Assembly (NCBI GenBank): GCA_045544035.1
Contig: JAZPYE010000013.1
Location: 146,761 to 210,760 of the forward strand
Source: SIG587 sp045544035
GTDB taxonomy: Bacteria > Bacillota > Clostridia > Oscillospirales > Acutalibacteraceae
Reading direction: 5' to 3'
DNA length: 64,000 nt
This document shows positions 8,204-16,498 of this stretch, one piece after another. The position numbers and the translations under genes are program-made. Below the pieces are notes generated by a model that did no database searches, was not told where the DNA came from, and saw nothing but the letters and a program-made list of their open reading frames with translations. Position 1 is the first letter of the stretch. Each line of letters begins with the position of its first letter.

Positions 8204-8335
8204 GTAAGTGAGCGACTTTCTGCCTTTTGCTCTGCGGCGTGCAATAACCTTGCGGCCGTTTCTATCTGCCATTCTCTTTAAAAAGCCGTGTTCCTTCTTA
8301 CGATGTAACTTTTTAGGCTGGTAAGTTCTTTTCAT
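8201..8335 (-). CDS. rpmH: 50S ribosomal protein L34
   Basis: A 44-residue, highly basic ribosomal protein beginning MKRTYQPKKLHRKKEHGF and ending in an Arg/Lys-rich tail (ARRRAKGRKSLTY). It matches the full L34 length and motif. AGGGAGGTTA precedes the ATG. It heads the rpmH-rnpA-yidD-yidC-jag operon and has a strong promoter upstream (8414-8443). Many gene finders overlook it because of its size. Confidence 0.97.
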   Translation of the reverse strand: MKRTYQPKKLHRKKEHGFLKRMADRNGRKVIARRRAKGRKSLTY

Positions 8336-8413
8336 CAGTCTAACCTCCCTTTTTAGGATTATTATGAATGCACAAGGGGATATTTACCCTTATACATAAC
8401 CTTTCAATATGTG

Positions 8414-8443
8414 ATTATACATTAAAGGTCGGTCAAATGTCAA
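8414..8443 (-). promoter_or_regulatory. SigA promoter of the rpmH operon
   Basis: Minus-strand TTGACA (8438-8443), 18-bp spacer, TATAAT (8414-8419). Both hexamers are perfect consensus. Confidence 0.85.
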
Positions 8444-8471
8444 CAAAAATTTTTAATGATTTATGTAAATC

Positions 8472-8500
8472 TTGACATACTAAAATATATTGGATATAAT
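8472..8500 (+). promoter_or_regulatory. SigA promoter of the HPr-like gene
   Basis: TTGACA (8472-8477), 17-bp spacer, TATAAT (8495-8500), divergent from the rpmH promoter with the two -35 boxes about 30 bp apart. Consensus hexamers and ideal spacing. Confidence 0.88.
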
Positions 8501-8536
8501 TTACAAGGAGTAAATCTTAAAGGAGGTTTGTTTTGT

Positions 8537-8806
8537 ATGGCTTACAAGTTACACCTACGTGACCTTGATTTCGGCGATTTCATTAAAACGCTTGATGCCT
8601 GCAAGGGCGATGTTTTTCTTGAGACCGAGGATGGAGATGTTTTAAATCTCAAATCAAAGCTTTGTCAAATCGTTGGTATTGCCAACATTTTAAACGGCGC
8701 TCGCATTTCAGAGGCCACAATTCGTTGCACTCTTCCTGAGGATGAGGGAATTCTCTTCCGCTTCAATCTTTATCAGAGTGTGCCTGAGAAAAATGAGGAG
8801 GCATAA
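8537..8806 (+). CDS. HPr-like domain protein lacking the active-site histidine
   Basis: An 89-residue protein. The middle (FIKTLDACKGDVFLETEDGDVLNLKSKL) follows the pattern of the HPr phosphocarrier fold, in which a helix is followed by a strand and then a LKSxL/AKSxL helix. The phosphorylated His of real HPr is absent, so a PTS phosphocarrier role is unlikely. Small degenerate HPr-like proteins occur in Clostridia with no firm function. The ATG at 8537 has a near-perfect AAAGGAGG; an in-frame ATG 27 codons upstream lies within the promoter and is rejected. It forms a two-gene operon with the next gene, five bases away. Confidence 0.6.
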   Translation: MAYKLHLRDLDFGDFIKTLDACKGDVFLETEDGDVLNLKSKLCQIVGIANILNGARISEATIRCTLPEDEGILFRFNLYQSVPEKNEEA

Positions 8807-8811
8807 TTTCA

Positions 8812-9093
8812 ATGGCTGAACAGTTTTTAACCTACAAGGGCAAGCCCCTTGTTCGCAAAGGCAACACCGTTTATTACGGTGATATGTCAGAAAAATATAT
8901 TATTCGCTTTACAATTCTTTCTTCAAACGGAGAGAAATCCCTTGATTTAAGCGAAAAAATCAAAATCGAGCTTTTGCTTAGTGACACCTCCCTTAAGGAT
9001 AAGGAGCGCATTGTAAAAACAAGTGAGAAAATCGGTTTTTATGAGGCAATGGACATCGGCAGCATCTGGCTTGAAAGAGAACTTAAGAAATAA
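8812..9093 (+). CDS. Conserved protein of unknown function
   Basis: A 93-residue soluble protein that I recognise only as a conserved clostridial family. It opens with FLTYKGKPLVRKGNTVYYGDM and ends with a distinctive GFYEAMDIGSIWLEREL helix. It is mixed alpha/beta with no signal peptide, cysteines or obvious active site. It is translated from AGGAGG five bases after the HPr-like gene and shares its strong promoter, so the two products probably act together. No function is assigned. Confidence 0.7.
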   Translation: MAEQFLTYKGKPLVRKGNTVYYGDMSEKYIIRFTILSSNGEKSLDLSEKIKIELLLSDTSLKDKERIVKTSEKIGFYEAMDIGSIWLERELKK

Positions 9094-9095
9094 TA

Positions 9096-9138
9096 AAAAA
9101 CACAGGCAACTAAAAGTTGCCTGTGTTTAATTTTTTTA
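9096..9138. terminator. Bidirectional intrinsic terminator
   Basis: 13-bp inverted repeat AAACACAGGCAAC/GTTGCCTGTGTTT (9098-9128) with loop TAAAA, flanked by A-runs on the left and AATTTTTTTA on the right. It serves both the plus-strand pair and the convergent M23 gene. Confidence 0.88.
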
Positions 9139-10335
9139 TCTTTTTCCTAAATAAATTTCAGGGTTAACGGCAGAACCATTAACGATGATTTCAAAGTGAA
9201 GGTGAGGGCCTGTTGAACGGCCTGTATTACCCATTGTTGCGATAACCTGTCCACCTGTTACAACATCGCCAGCCTTTACATAAAGATTTTGACAGTGGGC
9301 ATAAACGGTTTTAACGCCGTTGCCGTGGTCAACAATAACCTTTGTGCCGTAGCCGCCGTTCCAACCACTTGAAGCCTCTGTAACAACGCCCGACATTGAA
9401 GCGCAAATCGGGGTGCCGGTGTTTCCTGCAATATCCCAGCCCTTATGGCCGCGACCATCACCCCAATAAGATGTCATTGTGTAATAATATCCACTGGCAA
9501 GTGGCCAACGAAAGGAATTGCCGCCCGAAACAGCCGCAGTGCCCACAACAATAACCTCGTTTGAGGGCTGCTTAATGGTTTCACTTTCAAGGCGCGTTCT
9601 GCTGCTTTCCTCACCGTTAACATAGGTAACCTCATCGGTATAACTAACAACACCGTAAGAACCTGCTGTTTTGGTGGCTCTATATCCAACGGCTTTTGCC
9701 TTATCATTTATAACGGTTGTGCCATAGGCAACGTTATATTTACCCGAAACGGTGGAAACGGTTTTAACCGAAAGATTGTCAATAACCTCAATAATTTCAT
9801 CAAGGCTCTTTACCTGTGACTTAGGGTAGTAAGCCTTTTCGGTTGTGATTTCATCAACAAATGTGGAAACGCTTCCATCCTTGTCATAACGGGTGCGAGA
9901 TTTCTCTAAATAATCATCAAGGCTGGTTTCGCCCTCAACGCAGGCAACATATTCCCCGTTAACACGAAGAATTGTGGCAACGACAATACCATCGGTGTTT
10001 TCAACGATTGTTTCGGCAACGCTGTTAACGTTGTCAAGTTGTGAACGCATTGCGACGGTTTTCACAAAAACGGGCTCATCAATGTAATTTTCAATGTCCC
10101 CCATGGCGCTTGCCATTTTAATAATTGTTTTTGCGGCATTAAAATCAACCGTGTCACGAACATAAAGTATTTCATCTCCGTAAGAGAAGGTGTAGGCAAC
10201 AGTTAGGTCGCAGGAATTAACACTAATTATAACAGCAATAACGCTGACAATGGCAAAAAAGATCGGAACGATAACACGAATATTCTCTTTAGCAAAATTA
10301 TAGCATTTTTTCACAATGCTTAAAAACTGCTGCAT
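9136..10335 (-). CDS. M23 (LytM) metallopeptidase with G5 domain
   Basis: A 399-residue membrane-anchored cell-wall endopeptidase. An N-terminal membrane segment (about 20-42) is followed by an extracytoplasmic region. A G5-like segment ends in the characteristic PSNEVIVVGT (about 255), and the C-terminal LytM domain carries the zinc ligands HKGWD (H and D), YAH and HLHFE. The domain order TM-G5-M23 is common in spore-forming Clostridia, including factors that remodel peptidoglycan during engulfment or growth, but no specific substrate can be named. It has its own promoter and AGGAGGG Shine-Dalgarno, and stands alone between two terminators. Confidence 0.88.
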   Translation of the reverse strand: MQQFLSIVKKCYNFAKENIRVIVPIFFAIVSVIAVIISVNSCDLTVAYTFSYGDEILYVRDTVDFNAAKTIIKMASAMGDIENYIDEPVFVKTVAMRSQLDNVNSVAETIVENTDGIVVATILRVNGEYVACVEGETSLDDYLEKSRTRYDKDGSVSTFVDEITTEKAYYPKSQVKSLDEIIEVIDNLSVKTVSTVSGKYNVAYGTTVINDKAKAVGYRATKTAGSYGVVSYTDEVTYVNGEESSRTRLESETIKQPSNEVIVVGTAAVSGGNSFRWPLASGYYYTMTSYWGDGRGHKGWDIAGNTGTPICASMSGVVTEASSGWNGGYGTKVIVDHGNGVKTVYAHCQNLYVKAGDVVTGGQVIATMGNTGRSTGPHLHFEIIVNGSAVNPEIYLGKR

Positions 10336-10386
10336 TTTGAATATTCCCTCCTAGAAGTAACATTTTTGTAATCAAATACATTTATT

Positions 10387-10414
10387 ATTATAACAAAAAG
10401 TTACAACTTTGCAA
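10387..10414 (-). promoter_or_regulatory. Promoter of the M23 peptidase gene
   Basis: Minus-strand TTGCAA (10409-10414), 16-bp spacer, TATAAT (10387-10392), about 50 bp before the start codon. Confidence 0.6.
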
Positions 10415-10461
10415 CCTTTTATTAAAAATTTAGGATTTTTTCGTTTTATTGCACAAATAAA

Positions 10462-10500
10462 ACGGGCTTGCCTTGTGGATATACCATAAAACAAGCCTGT
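10462..10500 (-). terminator. Terminator after polC
   Basis: Inverted repeat ACAGGCTTG/CAAGCCCGT on the minus strand with a long, partly paired loop, followed by TTTATTTG. It lies between the polC stop and the M23 promoter. Confidence 0.55.
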
Positions 10501-10529
10501 TTTTTTGTAACAATTTGGAAATCTTTTTT

Positions 10530-13500
10530 CTAGAACATAGAAATCTGATTAGTGTCGGGAAGTTCTCCTAAAGCTCCAAGGTCCGAAAGGGCGGCCATAA
10601 CGGTTTTGGAAACGCCGGCTTCGGCCTGGAATTCCTCTTTGGAAATAAAGTCGTCCTTTTGTGCGGCATTGTAAATTTGCCAAGCCGCCTTTTCGCCAAC
10701 ACCGCCCAGCGCTCCAAAAGGCAGGCGGATTTTGCCGTTTTCGGGAACATACTTAACCGCATGGGATTTTTTAATGTCAATAGGCAGAACCTCAATGCCT
10801 CTTTCCATAATCTCGTTGAAAATCAGCATATTTTCGTAAACATCAAGTTCCTTTTTGGTAGCCTCTTTTCCCTTCTGCTTTATCATTTCAAGGTAATTCT
10901 TAACGGCTGCCTTGCCCTTTAAAATTGTGGGCACATCCACATCCTCAGGGCGGGCTGTGAAATAGGCGCAGTAGAACTCAAGGGGTCTGTACACCTTGTA
11001 CCAGGCAACACGAAGCGCCGAAATAACATAGGCCGCAGCGTGGGCTTTAGGGAACATATACTTAATCTTGCCGCAGCTTTCAATGTACCATTCGGGCACA
11101 CCCACATTTCGCATATCCTCCTCCATTGCAGCCCAGTCTTCCTTTGAAACCTTGCCGGAGGCAACCATTCCCTTACGAACTGTTTCGGTAATCTTAAAGG
11201 CTCTAGAAGAATCCAGTCCCTTATATATAAGGTATACCATTATATTATCACGGGTACCGATAACCTCAGAAATGGTACAAATGCCCTTGTCAATTAAATC
11301 CTTTGCGTTGCCGAGATAAACATCGGTACCGTGGGAAAGACCTGAAATCTGAAGTAGGTCAGAAAAGTTCTTTGGTTTACAGTCGGTGAGCATTCCGCGA
11401 ACAAAGTCGGTGCCGAATTCGGGCAGGCAGAAGGTGCCTGTTTTAGAGAAAATCTGCTCCTCGGTGACACCAAGGGCTTCGGGAGAGGTGAAAAGGGTGT
11501 AAACCTTTTCATCGCTCATTGAAATGTCATTTACGGGGATACCTGAATATTCTTCCAAGTATTTATACATTGTGGGCACCACGTGGCCAAGCTCATCAAG
11601 CTTTAAAATGGTGTCATGAATGGAATGGAAATCGAAGTGGGTTGTTACAATATCGGAATTAACATCATCGGCAGGGTGCTGAACAGGACAAAAATCATAA
11701 ATGGTTTTATCCCTGGGCACAACAATCATTCCTGCAGGGTGCTGACCCGTTGTCTGCTTTATCTTTGCCTTTTCAACCTTGCCTGCCAGGCGGTTAAGCT
11801 CTGCGGAGCTCAGCACTATGCCCTTTTTCTCAGCATAAGCCTTGGAAAAACCAAAGGCGGTTTTTTCGGCAACGGTGGAAATGGTGCCGGCCTTGAAAAC
11901 GTTTTCACTGCCGAAAAGACTTTCGGTGTACTTTTGAACCTCACTTTGGAACTCATCGGAAAAGTTAAGGTCAATATCAGGAACCTTATCGCCCTTAAAA
12001 CCAAGGAAGGTTTCAAAGGGGATGTCGTGACCATCGCGGCTAAGTGGTGTGCCGCAATGAGGACAGTTTTTCTCGGGCAGGTCAAAGCCCGAGCCAACCT
12101 CGCCATTTGTGAAAAACTCGCTGTACTTGCACTTTTTACAGTAGTAATGCGGCATTAGTGGGTTAACCTCGGAAATTCCTGCCATGGTGGCGGCAAATGA
12201 TGAGCCAACCGAGCCACGGGAGCCAACAAGGTAGCCGTGCTCCTCGCTGTAGGAAACCAGCTTTTGCGCCGAAACATACATTATGGAGAAGCCGTTGTTA
12301 ATTATAGAGTTTAGCTCTTTTTCAAGTCTTGCCGACACAATTTCGGGAATTTTACCCTCAAAACCATACTTGTCCATTGCGTTTTTCCAGCAAATGTCCC
12401 GAAGCAGGTCATCAGAGCCCTCAATAACAGGGGGATAGTTGCCCTCGGGCACGGGGATAACCTCATCGGAAATCATATCGGCGATTTTATTCGGGTTATC
12501 AATAACGAATTCCTTTGCTCTATCGCCAAAGTAGGCAAAATCCTCAAGCATTTCCTTTGTGGTTTTAAGATAAAGCGGAGCCTGATTGTCAAAATCTTCG
12601 TAATCCTGACCCGCCATTAAAATTTTGCGGATGATTTCATCATCCTTTGAAGCAAAGTGAACATCCCCTGTTGCCACAACGGGAAGACCCAGTTCATCGG
12701 CAAGAGCAACAACCTGGCGGTTAAAGTCCATAATAACGCTTAAGCTGGTAACGTGCTTAAAGGGATTTTCTTTAACATTTCCCTTGCGGTCACGGCGAAC
12801 CATTGCCGATTCTCTCACCATAAATTCGTTGTTGCCAAGGGGCTGAATTTCCAGGTAATCGTAATACTTTGCAATACGAATAAGTTCTTCCTTTGGCTTG
12901 CCCTCAACAATAGCCTTGTAAAGCTCGCCCTGCTCGCAGGCCGAACCGATAATAAGACCCTCACGGTTTGCATCGATAACGCTTCTCAGCGACACGGGGC
13001 GCTTGTAAAAATTATCAAGGTGGGCGCTGGACACAATCTTATAAAGGTTTTTAAGGCCCACAAGGTTTTTAACAAGAATAATTTGATGATAACGAGGTAG
13101 CTTTGTTAAATCGGTAACACCGAGTGTGTCATCGGCAAAATAAGCCTCAACGCCGTAAATAACCTTAAACTCTCCCCCGCCCTTGCGGATTTTCTTAACG
13201 GCAGAAGCCGCTTCGGGATAGGCCTGAACAACGCCGTGGTCGGTGATAGCAATGGCCTTGTGGCCCCATTTGTAGGCGCGGTTAATAAGGTCAGAGGCGC
13301 TGGACACTGCATCCTTTGCCGACATATTGGTGTGGCAGTGAAGTTCCACTCTTCTTTCGCCCTCGTAATCATCGGTCTCCTCGTAATTTTGAAGCAGGGC
13401 AAGGGATTTTACCGAAACAATAAAATCTCCCGACCATTTATCATAGGAATAATCACCGTTAACAAGGACAAAGGCGCCATCCTTTAAAGGCTTAATTGTA

Positions 13501-14363
13501 TCAATAAGCTTAACATCTAAAAAGAAATTGGCAAAAAGAGAATTAGTGCGGTCACTAAAGGCAAATTTAACAACATACATAGGTCCCCGTCTAGTCTTAA
13601 TTTCTCTTTTTTCAAGACCAAAAACCTCACCCCAGGCAGAAATTGGCACACTCTCGTTTGCACCTGCAGGGGGAACAATTGAGATAATTGGTTTAACATT
13701 TTTATTTAAACCTCTGCCGTAAAAAAGCTGTGCGCTTTCAAGGTAAACCGGCAGGCCGTCCTTTGGTTTATAATCAAAGGTCATTTTCTTAATTTCCGGT
13801 GCCTTTGCGCCGCTTGATTTTTTGGGCGCAGGGCGAATGGCAGGCTCCTCAGGGGGTGCCTCGGGCAGAGGAATTTCGGCCTCATCAGCATTTAAAACGC
13901 CTGTAAAAGAAAGGGTTATGTCCCTTGAAAACTCGCGGCTAATCTCGGCTTCAAAAAGACTGCCAAACTTAAGCTCATTCAACACCTCAAGGCCGCCAAA
14001 CTGAAGTTTGACAGCCGCCTCATTTTCATTTAACAATATGTACTCAGCACCATTTAGGTAGCCGTTTATTCTTGGGCTTTTAAATTTGATTTTCTCCCCC
14101 ACATCGGCAAGCGCTTGTTCGTTAAGACTTTCGGGCGCAAAGTTGAACAGCACCGAAATTTCATCGAGCTTAAGTCTTGTTTTAAGCACGTCTTCAAGCT
14201 CATGAACGGTTTTTTGAGGGATATATGTATTTGAAAAAAACTGCACAGTTAAACTCCTGCGCTCCATATCGGGGACGCAGGCTGTGATTTTAGTATCTTT
14301 AAGGGCTTCGCTTAAATCGGGGTCGCAAACTCCCCCGAACAATTCACAAAAACAAACAGACAT
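10530..14363 (-). CDS. polC: DNA polymerase III PolC-type alpha subunit, no DnaQ exonuclease domain
   Basis: The Gram-positive replicative polymerase, 1277 residues against roughly 1430-1460 for Bacillus-type PolC. Order: N-terminal domain (1 to about 210), OB fold (about 225-335), PHP domain (about 338-600), polymerase core with structural zinc site (CKKCKY and CPHCG, about 742-775) and catalytic PDIDLNFSDEF (near 797), and C-terminal fingers/duplex-binding region. The proofreading exonuclease that normally splits the PHP domain after its GLEA(N/Y) strand is missing: GVEAYF (near 406) runs straight on to LPRYHQIILV. Putative PHP metal ligands remain (HCH, DHG, GVE, RYHQ, GSACE, GDVH). It is the last gene of the pyrH-to-polC operon. 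Confidence 0.95.
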   Translation of the reverse strand: MSVCFCELFGGVCDPDLSEALKDTKITACVPDMERRSLTVQFFSNTYIPQKTVHELEDVLKTRLKLDEISVLFNFAPESLNEQALADVGEKIKFKSPRINGYLNGAEYILLNENEAAVKLQFGGLEVLNELKFGSLFEAEISREFSRDITLSFTGVLNADEAEIPLPEAPPEEPAIRPAPKKSSGAKAPEIKKMTFDYKPKDGLPVYLESAQLFYGRGLNKNVKPIISIVPPAGANESVPISAWGEVFGLEKREIKTRRGPMYVVKFAFSDRTNSLFANFFLDVKLIDTIKPLKDGAFVLVNGDYSYDKWSGDFIVSVKSLALLQNYEETDDYEGERRVELHCHTNMSAKDAVSSASDLINRAYKWGHKAIAITDHGVVQAYPEAASAVKKIRKGGGEFKVIYGVEAYFADDTLGVTDLTKLPRYHQIILVKNLVGLKNLYKIVSSAHLDNFYKRPVSLRSVIDANREGLIIGSACEQGELYKAIVEGKPKEELIRIAKYYDYLEIQPLGNNEFMVRESAMVRRDRKGNVKENPFKHVTSLSVIMDFNRQVVALADELGLPVVATGDVHFASKDDEIIRKILMAGQDYEDFDNQAPLYLKTTKEMLEDFAYFGDRAKEFVIDNPNKIADMISDEVIPVPEGNYPPVIEGSDDLLRDICWKNAMDKYGFEGKIPEIVSARLEKELNSIINNGFSIMYVSAQKLVSYSEEHGYLVGSRGSVGSSFAATMAGISEVNPLMPHYYCKKCKYSEFFTNGEVGSGFDLPEKNCPHCGTPLSRDGHDIPFETFLGFKGDKVPDIDLNFSDEFQSEVQKYTESLFGSENVFKAGTISTVAEKTAFGFSKAYAEKKGIVLSSAELNRLAGKVEKAKIKQTTGQHPAGMIVVPRDKTIYDFCPVQHPADDVNSDIVTTHFDFHSIHDTILKLDELGHVVPTMYKYLEEYSGIPVNDISMSDEKVYTLFTSPEALGVTEEQIFSKTGTFCLPEFGTDFVRGMLTDCKPKNFSDLLQISGLSHGTDVYLGNAKDLIDKGICTISEVIGTRDNIMVYLIYKGLDSSRAFKITETVRKGMVASGKVSKEDWAAMEEDMRNVGVPEWYIESCGKIKYMFPKAHAAAYVISALRVAWYKVYRPLEFYCAYFTARPEDVDVPTILKGKAAVKNYLEMIKQKGKEATKKELDVYENMLIFNEIMERGIEVLPIDIKKSHAVKYVPENGKIRLPFGALGGVGEKAAWQIYNAAQKDDFISKEEFQAEAGVSKTVMAALSDLGALGELPDTNQISMF

Positions 14364-14374
14364 TTTTTCACACT

Positions 14375-15427
14375 CTATAATTTTTCAATTTCGGCGCCCA
14401 ATGCATCAAGAAGGTTTTCTTCTTTTATCTTGCAAATGATTTCGCCCTTTTTAAAAAGAATTGCTTCTCCATTTCCGCCTGCAATGCCAAGGTCGGCCTC
14501 TCTGGCCTCTCCCGGGCCGTTAACAACACAACCCATAATTGCAACGGTAATGGGTTTTTTAACATTGCCAAAACGCTCTTTGGCTTCATTTGCCAGCTTT
14601 ATAAGATTAATTCTCGTTCTGCCGCAGGTGGGGCAGGAAACGAAGCGAATACCATCATTTCTTAAATCAATGGCGTTAAGCAGTTTTTTAGCCGCCTTAA
14701 CCTCCTCAGTGGGGTCATCGGTTAATGAAATTCGAATGGTGTCGCCAATGCCACGAAGGAGCAGACCGCCAATGGCGGCAGAGGATTTAATAATAGCATC
14801 CTCACCAAAGCCCGCCTCGGTAACACCCAAATGCAATGGATAATTATACTTTTGGGCAAGAAGCGAATAGGCATCATACATTCTCTTTGTATCTGATGAT
14901 TTAAGGGACACCACAATGTTGTCAAAATCGAATTTGTTTAAAAGAGAAATGTGGTACTCAGCGCTTTGGACCATTGCCTCATGGGTTGGTGAGCCGTATT
15001 TTTTAAGAATTTCCTTTTCAAGGGAACCGGAGTTTACACCGATTCTTATGGGAATATTTTTAGCATTACAGGCCTGTGCCACGGCTTTTACATTTTCATC
15101 CCCACCAATGTTGCCGGGGTTTATGCGAACCTTATCAACACCTGCGGCAATGCTGTCGAGAGCCAGCTTATAATTAAAATGAATGTCGGCAACCAGTGGC
15201 ACCGAAATTTTTTCCTTTATAGCCGAAATAAGACCGACAGCCTTTTTATCAGGCACCGAAACTCTGATTATCTCACAGCCTGCGTTTTGAAGCCTTACAG
15301 CCTGCTCAACATTTTTCGCAAGATCGTTTGAGGGAACCGACAGCATTGACTGAATAAGCACGGGTGAACCACCGCCTAAAAAGGTGTTCCCCACCTTAAT
15401 TTTTTTGGTTGTTGCATTTGTAAACAC
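14375..15427 (-). CDS. ispG: 4-hydroxy-3-methylbut-2-enyl diphosphate synthase
   Basis: IspG (GcpE) makes HMBPP from MEcPP in the MEP isoprenoid pathway, using a [4Fe-4S] cluster. The 350 residues show the TIM-barrel start (VGGGSPVLIQSM-like), the cluster cysteines in CPTCGRTR and CVVNGPGEAREAD, and a length typical of bacteria. With dxr and uppS in the same operon, the window links isoprenoid precursor supply to undecaprenyl carrier synthesis. The start is a GTG at 15427 behind GGAGGGAATATCCTA. The stop is 12 bases from polC. Confidence 0.95.
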   Translation of the reverse strand: MFTNATTKKIKVGNTFLGGGSPVLIQSMLSVPSNDLAKNVEQAVRLQNAGCEIIRVSVPDKKAVGLISAIKEKISVPLVADIHFNYKLALDSIAAGVDKVRINPGNIGGDENVKAVAQACNAKNIPIRIGVNSGSLEKEILKKYGSPTHEAMVQSAEYHISLLNKFDFDNIVVSLKSSDTKRMYDAYSLLAQKYNYPLHLGVTEAGFGEDAIIKSSAAIGGLLLRGIGDTIRISLTDDPTEEVKAAKKLLNAIDLRNDGIRFVSCPTCGRTRINLIKLANEAKERFGNVKKPITVAIMGCVVNGPGEAREADLGIAGGNGEAILFKKGEIICKIKEENLLDALGAEIEKL

Positions 15428-15454
15428 TAGGATATTCCCTCCAAACTAAAAAAA

Positions 15455-16492
15455 TTAAACGAACAGTCCCCAAATGTCCTTAGCCGTTACAACAAGCATT
15501 AAAATGAGCAGTAGTGCAAAGCCAATGCCGTGCACAACGCCCTCGAACTTTTCGGGCACCTTTTTTCTGAATATCATTTCAAACAAAATAAAAACAAGTC
15601 TGCCGCCATCAAGGGCAGGTAAGGGTAAAAGGTTAAATACCCCTAGGTTAACCGTTATAAGCGCAATGATTGGAAGCAGGTTTTTAAGGCTCTGTTTTGC
15701 CACACTGCCAATGGCAACCGTCAGCCCCACAGGGCCCGACATAGCACTGAGTCCGTATTTGCCCGTGATTAAATCAATTAGTGAAAACCAAATAGTCCTA
15801 ACATAAGAAAAGGTTGTTTTAAAGGTTTCACCTAAAAAGGTGCCCAGATTTTTCTCCTGAGCTAAAACATAAAAATCAACCTTAATGTAGTCAATTCCGT
15901 TTTCTTCCTCGTGGTCAAACTGAACGCCGCTTAATTTTACGCTTTCTCCGTTTCTTTTAACCACCATATCAACGGTGCCGTTTTCAACACCCGAAAAGGC
16001 ATAGCTTAAATCGTTCGTAGTGTACATCCTTCTGCCATCAACATGGGTAATAACATCCCCAACTTGAAGCCCATAATTCACACTCACGGCATTTTCGTGA
16101 AACTTTGCCACGGTGGTGGTTGTAAAGGTGCTTTGACCCGCCAAAATAATCGCCACAATTATAAGACCGAAAATAAGGTTAAAAACTGCGCCGGCAATAA
16201 CAATTATAAACCTTTTAAAGGGCGCCTTGTTGCAAAATGCACCCTCATCTTTGCTTTCTTCATCCTCACCCTCCATGGCGCAGTATCCACCAAGGGGAAT
16301 GAGATTAAGCTTGTAGGTGGTTTCACCCCATTTTTTTGCAAGAAGCTTAGGACCGAAGCCCACGGCAAATTCATTAACCTTAACCTTAAAAAGCTTTGCG
16401 GCAATAAAATGACCAAACTCGTGAATTATAACAAGGATTAAAAACAGGAGCACAGCCACCGCATAAGGCCAAATATTATTCCATATTTCCAA
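15455..16492 (-). CDS. rseP: Site-2 zinc metalloprotease RseP/RasP
   Basis: Intramembrane protease that cleaves anti-sigma factors and remnant signal peptides. The 345 residues have the active-site HEFGHF in the first membrane segment (near residue 26), an extracytoplasmic PDZ domain (about 125-200, YGLQVGDVITHVDG), and the second metal-ligand motif LPLPALDGGRL in a C-terminal membrane segment. The start is TTG at 16492. Its GGAGGG Shine-Dalgarno is formed by the last codons of dxr, so the two are probably translationally linked. Confidence 0.93.
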   Translation of the reverse strand: MEIWNNIWPYAVAVLLFLILVIIHEFGHFIAAKLFKVKVNEFAVGFGPKLLAKKWGETTYKLNLIPLGGYCAMEGEDEESKDEGAFCNKAPFKRFIIVIAGAVFNLIFGLIIVAIILAGQSTFTTTTVAKFHENAVSVNYGLQVGDVITHVDGRRMYTTNDLSYAFSGVENGTVDMVVKRNGESVKLSGVQFDHEEENGIDYIKVDFYVLAQEKNLGTFLGETFKTTFSYVRTIWFSLIDLITGKYGLSAMSGPVGLTVAIGSVAKQSLKNLLPIIALITVNLGVFNLLPLPALDGGRLVFILFEMIFRKKVPEKFEGVVHGIGFALLLILMLVVTAKDIWGLFV

Positions 16493-16498
16493 AACAGG

